A DNA stretch of 64,000 bases, taken from positions 631,391-695,390 of the forward strand of contig NC_020171.2 in the NCBI RefSeq assembly GCF_000224145.3, given 5' to 3'. Numbering within the stretch: position 1 is the first letter of the stretch; every line of letters begins with the position of its first letter. Of the stretch, positions 1-11,453 are shown piece after piece. The notes beneath the pieces were generated by a model, which was not told the origin of the DNA, made no database searches, and saw only the letters and a list, made by a program, of their open reading frames with translations. A program made the translations under genes and the position numbers. The DNA comes from Ciona intestinalis. Taxonomy: Eukaryota; Chordata; Ascidiacea; Phlebobranchia; Cionidae.

Positions 1-133
1 TAAACAAAGAATATTTAGAGACGTATATAACCGTGTATCATTACTATCCTATAGAGCGTTGTTATCTGTTAAAAACGCGATTGGGAAATATGAGATATTA
101 TGTTCTAACTGTATTCATCTTACCCCACACTCC
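1..133 (+). mobile_element. MITE family M1, right-hand part
   Basis: Right-hand two thirds of the ~190-bp inverted-repeat element that recurs through the window. The shared internal motifs (ATAACCGTGT, an ACGCGATTGG-type block, then a CTTACCCCAC terminal repeat) are present, but the left end lies before position 1 or has decayed. It sits in the intron upstream of the first visible exon of the receptor gene that follows. Confidence 0.6.
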
Positions 134-647
134 ACCATGTCTAACTTTATAAGTTGTTCTTTCGGAATTGTTCATGGTGTCACCATGTGACGTCATTAAC
201 TGTGTTATTCGCACCGGAAGATAATTAGGAAGTCTGTTATGTCGTCATAAACCGTCGCAGACAGGTTTTTGTTAACAATTAAAAATTCGATCATGATAAA
301 TTACACTGCGCATGCGTAGTAACCGTTTATTACGTTATATCCGGTTTTTGAAGCCATGTCTTTAGGGCCATCACGCCACGTTGTTATCAACAAGTTGCAC
401 TTTTTTTGTCAACTACGTTTTTTGAGCTATACAGCACCAATAAGCCGACAGGGCGCATGAGGACGAATATAACCCTGAATGTCGTAAAATTGGGACATTT
501 TTTCTTTAGTTGAGAAATTAGTTTTCTTAAAATTTTTTTTTCGTTAAAAAATGTCGGTTTTTGTAAAACATTATATAACCATTCCCTTTGCCACTTTTCG
601 TATACAAAATCTATTTCATAACGTGTTGAATTATGCCTACATTACAG
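134..647. other. Intron sequence of truncated GPCR gene
   Basis: No coding exon is supported here. The stretch ends at a good acceptor (TACATTACAG) at 638-647, so it is most likely intron of the receptor gene whose earlier exons lie left of the window. A TGACGTCA CRE palindrome occurs at about 188-195. Confidence 0.5.
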
Positions 648-2134
648 GTCGCGAGAGCTGTGTTTCAGTTTCTGCCACTTGTGATTATGGTGGTCTTATA
701 CAGCATCATATTCACACGGCTTGATAGGCAGCGTGAGCGCATACACGCCACCATGCGGAAAGGGAGGAGCGCTTCAAATGCGACAGGCATTAACTCGGTT
801 TCTGTGAGCGAGGCCAGTCCAACAAAAAGTGTAAGCACAGACCAGAATGTAAGTGGGTTCGAATCTTACCTAAGGGGGTTTAGGTAGTAGGGGTTGAAAT
901 AATTACCGAATTATTAAAATTTGTAATTTGGGTCACGGTCGAAGTGCTGTACAATAATAGCGAAAGCTTTGATAGTAACGGTAATACGACAGTTGTGACA
1001 CCATGTGGACAAAATAGAAGTACGAACTTTTTCGAATAAAGGCGTGACCATTAAAAATAATAGTTTTAATTTGTTGTTTTTGTTTACAGAAACGATCAGT
1101 GTCGATCGTAAAGGATAAAAACAACTTGAGAAAAAGTATAATGCTGCGAAAAACTAGCAGTGCTGATATGAGTAATGCAAAGTGAGTTGCTTGTTTTATT
1201 ACAGTGTATACTGTATTCACTGGACAATAAGCATGAAGTGTATGAATACACCATGTATGTATGCTGTATAAGATGACACCTATGTTGTAACTCGACACTA
1301 AACGTATGGTGTGGGAATACCATCTCTTCGTACAAAATAAATGTTATAGTATATGCTCAAGATCAAACGTCTATTTCATAAACTGTTCTTATCCTTAACC
1401 TGTAGACGGATAAAAGACAACAGACGCATGCTGCTCATCAGTGTAACAATCTGTATTGGATTCATGATAACATTTCTTCCAAGTGTTATTGTGAACTTGC
1501 CACCTTCCGCAACAAGGTATTGTGTTATACTTAAAGCTATACCCTTTCTTATATGTCTTAGTTATTGCAATGCAAGTTTATGTCGCCGTATAGTTATCGT
1601 ATTATACGTTAAAGTGTGGCAGAGTGATTGGCGCGCTAGTTTCTAGCACAGAGGATAGGCCTATACGTGTTTCTGGTTGACGTTGTTGCTATTGTGTGCG
1701 TATGTGTATTGGACAAGACACCTAACGGTAATTAATCCAGCCCAGTGGTACTTTATGGGTTGTCCAGTTGTCAGCCATGTAGCCTACATTGAAAAGAAAA
1801 TTCAAAAAATGGTTACCCACAAAGTCACATATGTGGTCACTGGTAACTCGTGAGGATAAACGAGCACATGTATTCACAATACGCATATTTTTACAGGAGA
1901 GCGTTTGACGTTCGTGTACACATGGCAGCATCTAACATGGCGTGGTTCAACAGTTCTATCAACCCTATTATTTACGTCCTGCTAAATAGAAGATTCCGCA
2001 AAGAATACAAGCGTCTTGTTCTCATGTTCTTTGGGCGTGTTCGTGGAAGTTTTATGCACGATTCTCTGAGCACGACTACGCCTCAACAGAAGCATAAAGT
2101 TGGAATAAACGTTTCAATGCAGCCTTCAGCATGA
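648..2134 (+). CDS. Class A GPCR, 3' four exons (TM5 to C-tail)
   Basis: Four exons join in phase: 648-848, 1090-1181, 1406-1516 and 1897-2134 (stop). They encode TM5 (FQFLPLVIMVVLYSIIFTRL), a long Ser/Lys-rich third intracellular loop, TM6 (LLISVTICIGFMITFLPSV) and TM7 with SSINPIIY, followed by the FRKEYKRL helix 8 and a short Ser/Thr tail. The NPIIY motif and the TM layout make this a rhodopsin-class receptor. TM6 lacks the usual CWxP tryptophan (FLP instead). The 5' exons with TM1-TM4 are outside the window. Ligand is unknown; the VHMAASNMAWFNSSINP stretch faintly recalls the GPR84 / Tre1-like group, but this is recollection only. Plasma-membrane signalling is inferred from the family. 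Confidence 0.8.
1685..1790 (+). mobile_element. SINE tail fragment
   Basis: Contains the conserved SINE body segment GACAAGACACCTAACGG followed by CCCAGTGG and GGGTTGTCC, as in the longer copies at 15540 and 16978. It lies in the last intron of the GPCR gene. Confidence 0.5.
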
Positions 2135-2233
2135 TTTGACCGTTAAACTGCTTGTTTATACCCAATTATGGGAACCCAAAGGCAGATATGTCATTTCAAG
2201 CGATCAAACGGACATACATATACATATATAGAG

Positions 2234-2422
2234 TACTGTGGGGGTAGATGGGACACATTTAGCACATAATATTTAAATATCCTGATCTTGTTTTAAACAA
2301 TTAACAACAGTCTATGGGATTCGTAGGGATACGGTTTTATAATCCCTTGAATGTTCTTTGTTTACTACGAAATGGAACGAGATAAATTTAAAAGGTGTCC
2401 CATGTTCCCTCACCCTACTATA
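2234..2422 (-). mobile_element. MITE family M1 copy
   Basis: Near full-length copy in reverse orientation. The left end reads ACTGTGGGGGTAGATGGGAC and the right end TGTTCCCTCACCCTACTATA, forming imperfect terminal inverted repeats around the shared core (TTATAATCCC, CTTTGTTTACTAC). It lies in the 3' UTR/flank of the GPCR gene. Confidence 0.75.
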
Positions 2423-2821
2423 CGTATATTAAAGATGTAAAAACGTTGAGATTTTTTGCCCAAGTTCATAATGTTTCTTGCGATGTGACCATAGTTTTTC
2501 CAATATGATATTGCTTTTCGGGTTAACTTAAAAAATCACGACTAACGTTATACTCTTTTAAACACTTCATTGAGAAAAATCTGTTTGACTTTAAAACGGC
2601 ACCTTATACCATTGTTCCTGCTACTGTACGTATATATTGCACAAAGTGACATTATATTACATACGCCTTTGCATTTTTCCGAATATTTTTGACATTGCAC
2701 ATCCGCTTATTAGCGTTTATTTTTGTAACGAAACGTAATCTCTGTGTCCACTGTTAAAACTTGGTTTATTTTTTGTTCATTTGTGTTTAATGATTATATT
2801 TTATTTTTTCATTGTGTGTTG

Positions 2822-2827
2822 AATAAA
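2822..2827 (+). terminator. Candidate poly(A) signal of GPCR gene
   Basis: AATAAA about 690 nt after the receptor stop codon, in AT-rich sequence. It would give a 3' UTR that includes the M1 element. Confidence 0.35.
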
Positions 2828-5573
2828 ATATAACTATCCTGCGTCACTATATTATATACTGTAAGTAAGCATAGAACAGTGTCACAGCATGTGTGTCCGA
2901 AGTATAAGAAAATACCGTATTTGAAACTCAAAATTGAACATGAGGTGTATGATTACACCATATGTCTGTCTTGTGTACAAACATACACCCATGTTATAAT
3001 TTGTCAGTGAGCATGAGGTGAATACACCATGTGTGTTGAACATTTTCATGGAAAACAAATGTACGGTAGTATAGTCATGTATTGTCCTTGAAAATTATAA
3101 CAGTAACAATACATTACAATAATCGACATGAGAATATAAGAATTAGCTTCCAAATTTACGAACCGGGTCCTATTTCCTGGTATACCTGTATCACCTATGC
3201 AAATATTGGCCAAAGGAAAGACGTAATAAAGAACCAATAAAATGAGACGGTTGAACAAGGGGCATAAGAAACAAACGATATTTTCAATAATGTTTTGTTT
3301 TTTGAGGATGATATTATCAAAACCTTGTTGCGTTTTAAACAACGATTCCTGTTCCCTTTTTTTGTTTCTTGGTGCCCTATGCCCACTGTCGAACAAGAAA
3401 CGAGGGTACAGGGCCTACGCAGTTAATATAAGTACGAATTGTAGGATGGCATTGGTCTTAAATAGTTGATATTATTCTGACGCCCACTGCTTCCATAGAC
3501 ATTACACTTCAAAACAGAATGTGTGACATATATGGAGCGGCCGGCGTAGAATTGATGCTTTACGATGATAATACACTGCATTCAACGGCACGAACCTAAA
3601 AATAACTGTCCAAAAAGCACCTGTAAATTATAGTTTAATAATATTAATCACAGTGAATCGAATGTTGGTCATTACCTTTAAATATATCATAAACAGCCGC
3701 AAGAAATCGCTACAACTGATAAAGTAGACAAAAAATACCTTACTAACGATCACCATAGGCTACATATTACTTTTCAAATTTACCCAACCGTTTGAGTGCA
3801 AGCTAAATATCAGTACTTGCGCCCCTCAAATTTGCCTTTCAAAAGCGTACGTGCTCCGCCTATATAGCCGAGGACTGGCCACGTGTGTTGGAACAAGTGT
3901 TAAGCTTACCACGGTTCTAAACCATAGGGTGAGGCTATTATTATAGAGAGGCAATGTTTGCTAACTCTTATCGTGTTGGAGTGTAGGCGTAAGGTAAACG
4001 TAAGACAACGAAAGACAAATATGGCGCAGACGACTAAGAAACCGGCGGACTATGGATCTAAGCGCTTTGTTTACCTTCGAATAATTAACTATAGTCATGG
4101 CGTTTTATGAACTTTCAAATGGGTAACATGAAAATAGAATTAGGAGAACATGGTAGTTCTTTTTGGGTAAGTTGGTATCAAAGGCTATATGTACCGAAGC
4201 TTTGTTACTAAATATAGCCGGTTAAAAGATAATCTGCTAATACGTGCCGTGTCATGTTGCTACATTATGTAGTTTTATGCACTGACCCACAATTTATGAA
4301 TAATATTATTTACTTATTTATACCAAAAGCAATTCCACAGCCAGAAAAACTTAATCGGTGTTTATAATTTAAATTTAGGCGGGAACATTTGTCTTATCGT
4401 AATCATGTGCATTGTGACGCTTAATGGGGTTACGAGTTTAAATTTACGATATAACCAGGCGGGCCTGAATGCAAACAGTGCTTTGATTGCTTAACTATAA
4501 GCTAAAATAATCACGTGGCGTGCCAGGACACTCATTTATGAAGTGCTAGTAAATCTTACGAAGCTTAACTACGCGTTGGTGTAGTGTCACTGGAAAAGCG
4601 GCAAATGATTTGGAATTTAAGCAACAAACAACATATCTAAACATTTTTAGTACATACTAAAGTTTAGTAAGTACTAAAACTTAGCTAAATCATTTAAAAG
4701 ATATTCTGGTGTAATGCTATATTGTTATCATGCAAGGTTCCAATTCCTGGGAAGGATATATTCTGACAGGTTTGAATATAACTGCTGGTACCAATGTGAG
4801 CTTGTGTGTGCTTGGGCAATACACTTAACGGAAAGTCGTAAACTTAAGTGATCAGGAGACACATACAATAAGATACGCGATTTCTTCTGCGGTTATCCTG
4901 CCACGCCAGGATATATAATAAGCTATATAATTTGCATTTATTCAGCCACTTATTTACGGAGTATTCTTTAGCATTGTGTACATAAGCGAACAGTAGCAGT
5001 TTTCCCAGAAGACAAGTAAACACATATTACAGATGCTTCTGTTTTCCACAATATGTTGCAAAGTGTCACCTTAAAAAAAATTCAAAACTTTGTAAATATG
5101 CGTGAAACAGGTGTTATCTTTTCCGTGTGCTTCCACACGTTGTGTACATATATATAGAACGTTGCATTAGTATGTATGAACACATGTTAAGTTCCCATGC
5201 CTCTGACATGTGTTTTGACGGCTAAGCAATCCCACAGACACTATGCCAAACCAATAACAGGTGCTTTACAAAAGCAGCCTAACAACGCTGTGTATAACAC
5301 AAATGAACCTACAATACATGTTTATGACGTCACTAGTAGTTATGATGTCATAAGCGGTGATGTTGTCTTTCAGTTCTTGACAACTTAAAGTGTAAAAGAA
5401 TCAGGAACATAAGAAGTTGCATTAAAACCATTAACTTACCCGTCAAGCAGTGGTTATGACGTCACTTTGACGTCGTAAAATGTGACGTCATAGATCAACA
5501 ACAAATAAAAGAGATAAAACATTAAAAAACACAATATATTTTTTCAACAACGCTTACTAGTTACAATGTAAAT
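2828..5573. other. Intergenic spacer, no gene seen
   Basis: Lies between the GPCR 3' end and the CCDC83 3' end. I see no exon with family similarity. It contains a short dispersed repeat (GAGGTGTATGA...TACACCATAT) at about 2939-3030 and a CRE-like site cluster near 5325-5490, annotated separately. Confidence 0.5.
5325..5490. promoter_or_regulatory. CRE (bZIP) site cluster
   Basis: Three perfect TGACGTCA palindromes (5325-5332, 5457-5464, 5483-5490) plus variants TGATGTCA (5343-5350) and TGACGTCG (5468-5475) within 166 bp. TGACGTCA is the CREB/ATF consensus. The cluster is about 470 bp downstream of the CCDC83 stop and over 3 kb from the GPCR stop, so its target is unclear. Confidence 0.45.
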
Positions 5574-5579
5574 TTTATT
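5574..5579 (-). terminator. Candidate poly(A) signal of CCDC83
   Basis: AATAAA on the minus strand about 380 nt after the CCDC83 stop; the nearest canonical hexamer I noticed downstream. Confidence 0.35.
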
Positions 5580-5957
5580 GAAGCTTTCGTAGGCACAGTA
5601 ATGAAAACATATATATATGAAGTGCACATATATTACAGTGACATTTATGTATCTAAACAAAGTAAAAAAGCACAACAGAAAGTATAGGTCCAATAGTGCT
5701 TTTTGGAGGCACAGAAATGTACAGAAAGTTGTAATTTGAACCAAAATCAAACATAAAAGAGAGAACCAATATGTAAACCTGAAAAACAAAAGTATTTTGA
5801 TTATTAGAAATTTATAACATAGCTGTTAAACTGATATTTAAATGCATGGTAACTTGTAATTTAGCATGGGGTGTATGAAACAGAACACATCCATGCGAGG
5901 ATAGAGCAAGTTACAATCATTAACTTATTCATTGTAATCTATACTAAGTACCTTACA

Positions 5958-8900
5958 TTAGGTAGAACTTGTTTCAAGTTCAGGTGGATTTTCAAGTGCT
6001 GCTCTTATCATAGGCGGTTCTATTGGCCATTTTGGTCTTGTAACCATATCGGGTTTGGAGCCATCTACAATCTGTAGACTTGCATCTAAAGGGTGTATGG
6101 GTTTGGATTCTCCAGTTACGCACAACAGCTTGATTTCTAAAGGCCCTAAATGTAGGAAGTCCTGTAGAATGAAAATAATGGGTAAAATATTGCAATGAAT
6201 ATGTAAATGAGCATTTTGAATACAGAAAATTGTGTTACGTTATATTTATTTGGGTGAGGTCATGTGACGAGGCACGCCATGGGTCATTAGGCTAGAAAAT
6301 AATTTAAATAACCTTTCAGCAGCTTATCTAGTATAAAAACATAGTGTATTTTTTACATTTTGTCTGCCATCTTACAGGACTTAAATACAATAATGTAAAG
6401 AAACAATACCTGCAAGCAAAAAACATGGAAAATTGTTAAAAAAGGTAAAATTTAATTACTTTCTCTTCATATATGTTGATATCTTGATCCTGACGAGCAA
6501 TTATCTCATTCTCCCACTCTTCCTCTTCCTCCTCTTGCTCTGGGAGGATTGAGAAAACTTTCTGCTCCACTGCACGCTGCATGGCACTCATAGGGCGTGG
6601 CTCTATGGCTAAAATTTTGTATAAGACAATATTATGCCTGGAAGCCAAAGTGTAAATACAGTAAACCATATCAAAGTCCGTGAATTATTTTTTTGCAAAT
6701 TTTATGTTCAATTTTTACATTAATATCGAATAAATGTATGAATCTACCTATTTATTCCTGCATGGTGGGGTAAAAACAGCCGTTATAACAAAGGTGTTCT
6801 GTTTCATACACTTCTTGACTGCCCGACGGGTTATGAAATTTGTGTAAAAGTTTTTGATATCTTTACCCTAGCCGCTTATGTATATCATTTATGCAAACAG
6901 TGGGACCAGTGTCGTGGACTAAAATTTTTATGTACCTATTATACATATAGCAATATACAAAGCAGTAAAGCACTTTACCCTTCACACTGTTATTATCATC
7001 ATCCTTAGTTTGATACACAGACATTTGTTTCAAGTCCATATCATGCATTGTATCTTGGTTTAATATTTCATCCTCTTCGAACTGTGTCATATAGAAATTC
7101 CTAGAGTAAATGATAACAGTTACATGTTTAGTTACAATTGGGTTGATGGACCAACTCAGGCCTTAGTCCAAAGTCCGTAGGTGCCAAACCTGGGGTGGCA
7201 GGGTAGGCAGAATTGTTCTTGGATTTTCTACACTGCATTTATCAGTAAACATTACACCAATAAGTTAGATTTGTTTTGTATGAATGCGCCTCTAACTATC
7301 CCTGCCTCTCTTGTATTCAAAAAAGTGTGTTGCCTAATAAGTAGTTCCTATGGCGTGCCTTGCTGTGAGACCTCAACTATATAGAATAGAACATAAACCT
7401 AACATAGTTTGAAAAACACAACTATTTGCATGGAACTTATTAAAACATTCAGTTTCCCATAAATTACTACATTACTTTAAAAAAACAACATGGTTTGTAC
7501 TTTGTAAATACATACATGGAACCACTTTTTAATCAGAATGTTAGAATAAAAAGTTCTTACCTTGATATTTTAAGATCCTCTTGTTTGCAATACAACAACT
7601 CACTAATAATCGACAGGTTTTCACTTTCAAGTTCATCCAGAAGTCTAAGTAAGTTTTTCTCTTCTTCCCTAAGAATAAACAGAAATATCAATCACTCTTA
7701 AAGTTAGATATGTGGTAACTTGCAAGTGGGCATGAAGTGTGTGAAACAGAACACCCATGTTATAATGACTGTCAAAAAACTATGAAATTACATGGGAGAT
7801 AACTTAAAAGCGCATAGCGGTACATATGGTGTATGAAATAAAGCACCTGTGGTACAACCAACGCATAATACACATGTACTAAACCTGGTGTGGCAGGATG
7901 TACCCTAGAATTTTCTGCACTGAAATTGTTTCACATAATTATGCGTGAAATGAATGTAACTTACTTTACCCTCGTGTCGCCGGGAAACGACAGTCGTTAT
8001 CACATGGGTTTAACACCTCGTGCCAGCTTACGAGTTACCATGTATGTTACTTTGTGGGTGATTATTTTTTGGGGGATTTTTTCATTTCTTTATGGCTGAT
8101 AATTTGGACCACCCGTTAGTGACCACTGGGCTGGAGCAATTGCGGTTAGGTGTCTTGCCTAAGGACACATACACCCACAATGGTAGCAGCGTCGGGCCTT
8201 AAACCCATTACCTTTGTGTGTATAGCTATCTCTGCCTCCCCTGCATTTACAAAAGTTTGGTGCTTATTATACTACACATATCCAACCTGTGGATATGAGC
8301 TTCCTTTTTAAGCCATTCATTCTCATGCACCTCCTGTACACTAGCAGGGTCTAAATGCTCCATAGCTTTCTCTGATGCTAAATGTTGTTGCTCAGCCATG
8401 CACTCCTCCTTGTATAAAGTTACTTCGTATTTTGCAGCCTCTAGTTGTCTTGTTAGGTGCCCTGTATAGTGGGTAAGATTAGAAGTATAGTGGTTAGTGG
8501 ATAAGATAGAACTATTTTCATTCTGTTTTAGTGGGTTGGGGTAAGATGGAACATGTTTTCATTTTGTTTTAATGGGTTGGTGTAAAATGAAACATATTTT
8601 CAATCGCTTTTATTGACCCATTCGTTAGTAAACAATTTAATACTTTAAAAATAATAAAACAATTTAATACTATTTTGCATTTAAATTAAAAGTCTAGGCC
8701 TAGTGAATAAATATGACCAAGGTCAAGAGCGAAATAAGCTTTAACATAACAGTTGTTATTATATGTTGTTAATAAAACTTATGGAAAAGTATCCGTACTT
8801 GTATCTTACTTACCACACATATCATTGAAGTTACGTAACATATCTTCTAATTCAGAGTTCAACAGATGTATCTGGGAACAAAAACATAAGATAGAAGTAC

Positions 8901-10996
8901 CATACATGATTTATCTATATGCTTATAGCTATAGTATATGGTCCATGGGTATTCCATTTACCACAATAATGTTACATTTATTTTGAGGACACTAGTTACA
9001 AGGTTGAACACTGCATATTTGTATTTTAAGATGCATGTACAAACATAAATCTAATAATGTCCAAAATTAAATTAGTTTTTATTATGTAAAGTTGATATGC
9101 CTATACTAACATAGGCTACTGCATATTATATATACCATATATTTTATAGTAGGGTGGGGGGATATGGGACACCTTTTTTAATTTATTCTTACGTTCCATT
9201 TAGTAGTAAACAAATAAAATTTAAAGAATTATAAAACCGTGTCCTCACGACTACCATAGATCGTTGATAATTTTTTTAAAACACGATTAGGGTATTTAAA
9301 TATTATATCCTAAAGGTGGTCTACCTACCCCTACCCTACTATATATAATAAATATATATAGATAGATAATTAGATATATTTAAAATTGACTGGCACCTGT
9401 TTAGCATGCTCTTCACTTCCCACATCCTTATATTCGGTCCAATATTCAACATCTGAACTCATCTTAGCATATTCCTGCTCTACTTGTTCAATGCGTTTAT
9501 ATAGGTCTGTTTAATAAATAAAAAGATACAAACAGCAAAACTTTAGCATCGGGAATCACTAACAGACAGTCTAGAAGACTTTCTTTCTAAAAAATAGAGA
9601 TTTTTTAGGAAAATCCTCACCCCAAAGAAAAAAAAAAAAATGTAGTTTGCACCAATAAAAAACCATAAGATAAAAAAAGGAAGAAATTTTTACCATACAA
9701 ATGCACTGAAATGCTCAGAAAACTGTTATCTTTTTAACCAACACATTTAAGCGTTGTATCAACTTGTATGTAACTTATATAGCTTTAAAGTGTCTAAGAC
9801 ACTTAAACATAGGAAACCTCATTGATTAATGTGGTAAATGCAATATACTTTGGCTCTGTTTAGTGTTCAATACAATATACTTTGCCACTTTGGTTTGCAT
9901 AGCCACCTAACAGCAGGAAAAAGCTATTTCAGGCTTAAAATTGGGGTGCAAAACATAATGTCACCCAAACTTTAAAAGTTTATACAACCATAGCACTATA
10001 GATTCAATTATAAACACTCACCATCAAGTTCTTTATCCTCATTTCTTGCAGCGGCCCATTTTTCCCTAAGTGCTTGCTCCACATGCTCACTGTTGTAAAC
10101 TTCTTTTTCTTCTAACTCATGTTCTTGTTCCTTAGCTTGACGTAAAAGGGTTTTGATGTGGATTTGCTGATCTTCGTATAATCGGGCGTTCTAGAAGTTA
10201 AAAAAAAATAATATAAAATATGTTTTACTGTATAATTATGTAAGTGTAAGTCGGTATAGCTTAAATTAAAAGATATATTTTTTACCCCTTTTAGTTCCCA
10301 AAAAACTCTATGGGCATTTCAGTTAACTGTTATCATTGTGGCACAATGTTTACAGTCTGTGGACCAGAGGATACGGGTTTAAAGCTTGACGCTGCCACAG
10401 CTGTGAGGGTGTAAGTGCTTTGTGTTAGACCGATGCCACGATAAGCAGACCTGGCTAAACCTAAGAAATCAAAGAGGATACAGGTTTGGGGCGTGATGCT
10501 GCCACCATTGTGAGTGTATGTGTAAACGCGCACTAGGTGTATGAACTTGTTTATATGAATTTTTACGCTTTATTCTAATTTTAATAAAACACTGAACATT
10601 TTAATTGGATTATCAAAACTTACTCTATCTCTAAACCTTCTGTTTTTGTCTTTTAATCCTTTGATTTCGAATTGTAAATCTTCCGAAGCTTTTTCTTTTA
10701 CTTGAATCCTAGTTAACAATAGATGCAAAATCAGTTAACATCTTGGTTATTAATAACAGGTCAGGTATATCATACAATCTACTCATAAAAATAAAACTGT
10801 GTATTAAATCCGACAATCATACATAAATATATGTTTTTTAACAAAAAAGTAATCTTTTATTTTTAACTTTTTTCTATACTTACTGGAAGGCAAGTATTGC
10901 TTCTTTCAAAGTCATTTCATCTTCTCTCTTCTCCCCCTTCTTTTTTCCTTTACCCCCTCCCCCCTTGCCCTTCTTTTTCCCTCCCTTTTTAGCCAT
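5958..10996 (-). CDS. CCDC83: Coiled-coil protein CCDC83, ten exons
   Basis: Exons in transcript order: 10884-10996, 10624-10708, 10022-10190, 9397-9506, 8814-8871, 8287-8461, 7561-7668, 6979-7100, 6460-6608, 5958-6161. All phases agree and the CDS is 1293 nt (430 aa, near the human length). The protein starts with a Lys/Gly-rich leader (MAKKGGKKKGK...), then a long coiled coil. Stretches recalled from vertebrate CCDC83 are conserved: KNRRFRDRNARL, YWTEYKDVGSEEHAK, NEWLKKEAHIHR, LESENLSIISELL, DLKISRNFYMTQ, and near the C-terminus EEKDFLHLGPLEIKLL. The molecular role is not established; the mammalian gene is testis-enriched. A strong acceptor (TTTCCCACAG) lies only 17 nt before the ATG, suggesting a 5' UTR intron or spliced-leader addition. 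RBM48 lies upstream on the same strand. Confidence 0.92.
7136..7395 (+). repeat. Dispersed repeat (ACCTGGGGTGGCAGG type)
   Basis: The block starting near 7183 (CCAAACCTGGGGTGGCAGGG) recurs, inverted, at about 31846-31993 and in part at 7880-7930. Its tail (CTATGGCGTGCCTTGCTG ... ATAGAATAGAA) recurs near 28808 and 35390. It lies in a CCDC83 intron. Family unknown to me. Confidence 0.5.
7890..8230 (-). mobile_element. tRNA-derived SINE, minus orientation
   Basis: Shares with the copies at 15540, 16725, 36000 and 39550 the ordered blocks GAGTTACCATGTATGTTACT, ATGGCTGATAATTTGGACCA, ACTGGGCTGGAGCAATT, GTGTCTTGCC and AATGGTAGCAGCG. Read on the minus strand, the end near 8200 carries a B-box-like GGGTTTAAGGCCC. 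The tRNA head looks incomplete. It lies in a CCDC83 intron. Confidence 0.6.
8515..8690 (+). repeat. Degenerate M1-like element with tandem end
   Basis: Two direct copies of a ~42-bp unit (TTTTCATTCTGTTTTAGTGG...GTAAGATGGAACATG, then a diverged repeat) at about 8517-8605, followed by GTTAGTAAACAATTTAATAC, which matches the M1 core. It looks like an old M1 copy whose left end was duplicated in tandem. Confidence 0.4.
9146..9346 (+). mobile_element. MITE family M1, near full length
   Basis: Begins TATAGTAGGGTGGGGGGATA and ends CTACCCCTACCCTACTATA, giving terminal inverted repeats. The core has TTTAGTAGTAAACAAATAAA, ATAAAACCGTGTCCTCACGA and ACACGATTAGGG. No transposase ORF is present, so it is non-autonomous. 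It lies in a CCDC83 intron. Confidence 0.8.
10330..10540 (+). repeat. Two tandem SINE-head fragments
   Basis: Two related units repeat the order GGATAC(G/A)GGTTT, then GCTGCCAC, then TGTGAGGGTGTA / TGTGAGTGTATG (about 10370-10420 and 10475-10530). They resemble B-box-bearing SINE heads inserted or duplicated side by side in a CCDC83 intron. Confidence 0.45.
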
Positions 10997-11012
10997 AATT
11001 TAAACTTAAAAT

Positions 11013-11453
11013 TCTGTGGGAAAGAATGTAGTTGTACAACGGATAAATTCTCTTCAGTAAAAGTATAGGTGTTATAAACTTAGCACTTGTATTGCTTGAA
11101 ACCTAAAAGTCTACCATTAAACTTAACCATAAGCATAAAAAAACAAAGGCAAGACGTTTTGGAAAACCTGGGATGGCTTTGTTAAAATGCAGTTAAACAT
11201 ATACTTATTCAACAAGTATCTTATTAATTAATATAGAGAATGTTGGAAAATCTGTTTTAAGGTGTAATATTTGGGTGCTAAAAACATGATTTCAACCTGT
11301 TTTAAAATTTGGGGTAAGATGACACCCCAGGCACCACTAACGTAACACCTATGCCAAAACCAAATTGAATAAATGTACGAAAAAAGTCAAGAAATATATA
11401 AAACAGTAACAGTGATAAAGAAAGCTAAAGAAATAGAAAAAAAATAAATAAAA
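11013..11453 (-). other. RBM48-CCDC83 spacer with 3' splice acceptor
   Basis: Lies between the RBM48 stop and the CCDC83 start on the same strand. Minus-strand TTCTTTCCCACAG ends at 11014, 17 nt before the CCDC83 ATG. I see neither AATAAA nor ATTAAA on the minus strand in this stretch. This is compatible with a shared transcript resolved by spliced-leader trans-splicing, or with a 5' UTR intron. Confidence 0.4.

Noticed and set aside
7181-7384. 67-codon ORF similar to a minus-strand ORF at 31760-31993
   Set aside because: The similarity is real but comes from a dispersed repeat present at both places, not from a protein family.
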